DNA from: Anaerolineaceae bacterium UBA700
GTDB taxonomy: Bacteria > Chloroflexota > Anaerolineae > Anaerolineales > Anaerolineaceae
Direction: 5' to 3'
Length of the DNA stretch: 8,628 bases
Assembly: GCA_002298885.1 (NCBI GenBank)
Contig: DBMK01000120.1
Coordinates: forward strand, 4,737 to 13,364
The notes under the pieces were generated by a model. It was not told where the DNA came from and did not search any database. It saw nothing but the letters and a program-made list of their open reading frames with translations. The position numbers were made by a program, and so were the translations under genes. Shown piece by piece: positions 5,849 to 8,628 of the stretch (position 1 is its first letter; each line of letters begins with the position of its first letter).

Positions 5849-7276
5849 ATGGCAGAGACTAACGGCGAAAAGCTGCTAAAAGCCAGGCTGGAGCGCAGAG
5901 AGACCCTCGACCAGGTCTCCCTGGTCCTGCACATTCGCCCGCGTTACCTCGAGGCACTGGAATGCGACGAATACAGCGTCCTGCCATCCGACGTCCAGGG
6001 CAAGGGCTTCCTGCGCATGTACGCCGATTACCTCGGCCTGCCGCTGCAGCCTCTGCTCGATAATTGGGGTGGAAAATCGAAAAAAACGGCCGCTCCGCCT
6101 CCCCCTCCCTCGCCGCAAGAACAGGAACTCCCCGTCGTCGAACTGGCGGAACCGGAAGCGGATGAGATAAAAATCCCAACCGTTGAGCCCGAAACCGCTG
6201 AGGTCGATAACGCCTATGCCGAAGTCATGGACGCGCCCGAGCCGGAACCTGCTTTCTATGAGGAGAAAAAAGTTCCCCCCAGTTCTGCCGAGATCCTGGC
6301 TCAGATTGGGACGGAACTGCGCCAGCAGCGTGAGCACCTGAGCCTTTCGCTGGCCGACGTCGAGCGCCACACCCACATGCGCCAGCGCTACCTCCAGGCC
6401 CTGGAAGAAGGCCGCTTCGAAGACCTCCCGTCGCCAGTCCAGGGGCGCGGCATGCTCAATAATTACGCCAGCTTTCTGGAATTGGATGCCGATGCAATGC
6501 TGCTTAAATTTGCCGAAGCCCTGCAAACCCGGCGCGTCGAGACGGTCGTCACCCGGCCTGTTGACAGGCGCACCACTCCAAAGCATCGCCCGGCAAAGGT
6601 GGCTCCAGGTTGGCGGCGGTTGCTCACCCCGGACTTGCTGATCGGCAGCGGGTTGATTCTAGCCCTATTTATTTTTGCCATCTACACTGCCTCGCAGGTG
6701 AATGCCTTGCAAACCCAACAGGAAGCTGCCACTCCGCCTTCGATCGCCGAGATGCTGCTGCAGACCGGCACTCCGGTGGCGCTGGTATCACCTACCGCCA
6801 CCCTGCAGCCGAACCTCGCCACCCGTAATCCCGATTCAGCCGGCAGCCAGTCCGGCGGCCAATCGGGCGGTGATACAGCCACACCCGGTGCAACCATCAC
6901 CCTGGCGCCGGGCGGAACCGGCCCCCTCCAACTGGCCATCATCCCCAGCATGAGCACCTTCATGCGCGTCACCATCGATGGCAAAATCGCCTTCGATGGC
7001 CGGGCTTTGCCCGGAAATGCGTATCCATTCAGCGGTGCCAAACGCATCGAACTTTTGATCGGCAACGCCGCTGCTTTACAGGTTTTTTTTAACCAGGTCG
7101 ATTTGGGAAACCTTGGGCTGGTTGGACAGGTCAAGACCTTGATTTTCAGCAAGGACGGCGTCGTCACGCCCACGCCGATGTTTACGGCCACTTCCACCCG
7201 CACGCTGCCGCCAACAGCAACCCCTCTCCCCAGCCCAACCGTGCCAACGGCGACCATTACCCCTTACGTCCCATGA
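5849..7276 (+). CDS. rodZ: RodZ-like membrane protein with two tandem helix-turn-helix domains
   Basis: RodZ proteins join the MreB cytoskeleton to the membrane and help set cell shape; some also bind nucleic acid. This protein has 475 residues. Order: HTH domain of the RodZ/HTH_25 type (6-73); an acidic, Pro-rich linker with five prolines at 83-87; a second HTH domain (154-221); a basic stretch; one membrane helix (about 262-281); a Ser/Thr/Gly/Pro-rich linker; a RodZ C-terminal beta domain (DUF4115-like, about 359-436); and a Thr/Pro-rich tail (about 437-475). The basic residues before the helix place the HTH domains inside the cell and the C-terminus outside. The two HTH domains align over 68 residues without gaps, 26 identical. 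Both keep RxRYLxALE and LPSxVQGxGxL. The usual family form has one HTH. The stop codon overlaps the rimO start, so both are probably translated from one mRNA. The role in this organism is inferred. Confidence 0.88.
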   Translation: MAETNGEKLLKARLERRETLDQVSLVLHIRPRYLEALECDEYSVLPSDVQGKGFLRMYADYLGLPLQPLLDNWGGKSKKTAAPPPPPSPQEQELPVVELAEPEADEIKIPTVEPETAEVDNAYAEVMDAPEPEPAFYEEKKVPPSSAEILAQIGTELRQQREHLSLSLADVERHTHMRQRYLQALEEGRFEDLPSPVQGRGMLNNYASFLELDADAMLLKFAEALQTRRVETVVTRPVDRRTTPKHRPAKVAPGWRRLLTPDLLIGSGLILALFIFAIYTASQVNALQTQQEAATPPSIAEMLLQTGTPVALVSPTATLQPNLATRNPDSAGSQSGGQSGGDTATPGATITLAPGGTGPLQLAIIPSMSTFMRVTIDGKIAFDGRALPGNAYPFSGAKRIELLIGNAAALQVFFNQVDLGNLGLVGQVKTLIFSKDGVVTPTPMFTATSTRTLPPTATPLPSPTVPTATITPYVP

Positions 7277-8610
7277 AAACAAACTCCAAAACATTTTATC
7301 TGGCCTCCCTCGGATGCGCCAAAAACACGGTCGATTCTGAATCGATGGCGGCTTTGCTCGTGCAGGCTGGTTACGACGCCGTCGAAAAACCCAACCATGC
7401 CAGTCTATTGATCGTCAATACCTGCGGCTTCATCAAACCGGCCCGCGAAGAATCGATCCAGGTCTTGAAAGACCTGGCCAAGAAGAAAAAGAACGGCCAA
7501 TACCTTATTGCCGCCGGCTGTCTGACCGAGCGCTACCGTCAGGGGGTCCTGGACCAGGTGAGCGGCATCGACGGCATCCTCGGCACTCGCCGCTGGATGG
7601 ACATCGTGGATGTAGTGCAGAAGCTTCGCAACGGGCGCAAGGACCCGGCCCCGCTTTATCACCTCCCCGACGCTGCCACGGTCGGCACCGACGAGCGCGG
7701 TGTCTTACGTGCCGCCGTGCAAGGCGGCAGCGCCTACCTGAAAATTGCGGATGGCTGCCGCAGGCCGTGCGCCTTCTGCGCTATCCCTTTGATTAAAGGC
7801 ACCGCCGTTTCCCGCTCACCCGAAGTGGTCTTACATGAAGCCGCTGCGCTGCAGGAGATGGGTGTCAAGGAAATCAACCTGATCGCTCAAGACACAACCG
7901 ACTACGGACACGACCTGGGCATCAAAGATGGCCTGGCGGCCTTGCTCGAAGCCATGCTGGTTGCCGCCCCCGGCCTGGAATGGATCCGCATCCTGTACGC
8001 TTTTCCCGGCTACGTGACCGATCACCTGATCGAGGTCATGGCCTCCAACCCGCGCATCCTGCCCTACCTGGATATGCCACTCCAGCATGCCCACCCGGAC
8101 ACGCTGAAACGCATGCGCCGCCCGGCAAACATGGATTGGGTCCACCGCACCCTGGCAAAGATGCGCAGCGCCCTTCCCGGCCTGGCGTTACGCACCACTT
8201 TCATCGTCGGCTATCCCGGCGAGACCGAAACGGAGTTCCAGGCCCTGCTGGATTTCATCGAGGAGATCCAGTTCGACCACGTGGGGGCCTTCACATTTTC
8301 CTTTGAAACCGGTACAGCCTCCGAGCCGCTCGGCGACCCGGTGCCCCAGGAAGTGAAGGAAGAACGCTTGCAGCGCTTGATGCTGCTCCAGCAGGATATT
8401 TCGCTGGCGCGCAACCAGAAGTTTATCGGCAAGACGCTTCCGGTGCTGGTGGAAGGATTCGATAACGGCCTGAGCATTGGGCGTTCCTATCGCGATGCCC
8501 CCGAAATCGACGGCCTGGTGCTCGTCGAAGGCGAATTGCCCATCGGTGAAATCTCCCCCGTTCAGATCACCGGCGCCCTCACCCACGACCTGACCGGCAG
8601 ACCATATTAA
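7273..8610 (+). CDS. rimO: Ribosomal protein uS12 methylthiotransferase RimO
   Basis: RimO is a radical SAM enzyme with two [4Fe-4S] clusters. It adds a methylthio group to a conserved Asp of ribosomal protein uS12. At 445 residues it has normal length. Order: N-terminal MTTase domain with cluster ligands C15 (SLGCAKN), C51 (NTCGF) and C83 (AAGCLTERY); radical SAM domain with C162-x3-C166-x2-C169 (DGCRRPCAFCAIP); and a C-terminal TRAM domain (about 380-440) containing GRSYRDAPEIDG. The last motif is typical of RimO and separates it from MiaB and MtaB, which modify tRNA. The ATG overlaps the rodZ stop (ATGA) and no Shine-Dalgarno sequence precedes it, so translation probably depends on ribosomes finishing rodZ. 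In many bacteria this pair is followed by pgsA, which would lie just beyond the window. Confidence 0.97.
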   Translation: MKTNSKTFYLASLGCAKNTVDSESMAALLVQAGYDAVEKPNHASLLIVNTCGFIKPAREESIQVLKDLAKKKKNGQYLIAAGCLTERYRQGVLDQVSGIDGILGTRRWMDIVDVVQKLRNGRKDPAPLYHLPDAATVGTDERGVLRAAVQGGSAYLKIADGCRRPCAFCAIPLIKGTAVSRSPEVVLHEAAALQEMGVKEINLIAQDTTDYGHDLGIKDGLAALLEAMLVAAPGLEWIRILYAFPGYVTDHLIEVMASNPRILPYLDMPLQHAHPDTLKRMRRPANMDWVHRTLAKMRSALPGLALRTTFIVGYPGETETEFQALLDFIEEIQFDHVGAFTFSFETGTASEPLGDPVPQEVKEERLQRLMLLQQDISLARNQKFIGKTLPVLVEGFDNGLSIGRSYRDAPEIDGLVLVEGELPIGEISPVQITGALTHDLTGRPY

Positions 8611-8628
8611 GTACTTTATAGATTTTTG

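Noticed and set aside
5876..6586. A 236-codon minus-strand frame opposite rodZ
   Set aside because: It lies opposite a well-supported gene, has no recognisable domain or ribosome site, and is explained by GC bias in the third codon position.
8611..8628. A terminator behind rimO (T-run at the window end)
   Set aside because: No hairpin precedes the T-run, and the next gene is expected to follow in the same direction.

Overview
The window looks like a housekeeping stretch of a Chloroflexota chromosome, most likely from the class Anaerolineae. This assignment is an inference from four things: GC-rich genes with AT-richer gaps, a RodZ-like protein with a Thr/Pro-rich tail, a rodZ-rimO pair, and a methylmalonyl-CoA mutase made as a separate catalytic subunit. 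I see no rRNA, tRNA, transposase, phage gene, CRISPR array or defence locus.

Layout. From 1 to 2297 (minus strand) lies most of uvrA, whose 3' end is outside the window. From 2298 to 2814 is a gap of about 517 bases. It holds two candidate uvrA promoters, a long hairpin, and a cluster of four short palindromes. From 2815 to 4930 (minus strand) are methylmalonyl-CoA epimerase and, upstream of it, the catalytic subunit of methylmalonyl-CoA mutase, probably one operon. The gap 4931-5178 is a divergent promoter region. From 5179 (plus strand) comes rplI for ribosomal protein bL9, then a near-perfect 61-base hairpin. After that come a RodZ-like membrane protein with two DNA-binding-type domains and rimO, which overlap by four bases. 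The last 18 bases hold no gene that I can see.

How the genes work together. The epimerase and mutase interconvert (S)- and (R)-methylmalonyl-CoA and succinyl-CoA, which serves propionate, odd-chain and branched-chain carbon metabolism. The mutase needs a separate cobalamin-binding subunit that is not in this window. UvrA (DNA repair), bL9 (large ribosomal subunit), RodZ (cell shape) and RimO (methylthiolation of ribosomal protein uS12) are unrelated core functions.

I found no convincing new multi-gene system. The features most worth a second look are small: the palindrome cluster with paired compensatory changes, the stable hairpin behind rplI, the tandem domain duplication in the RodZ-like protein, the Ala/Pro tail of bL9, and a dyad over the predicted uvrA transcription start.
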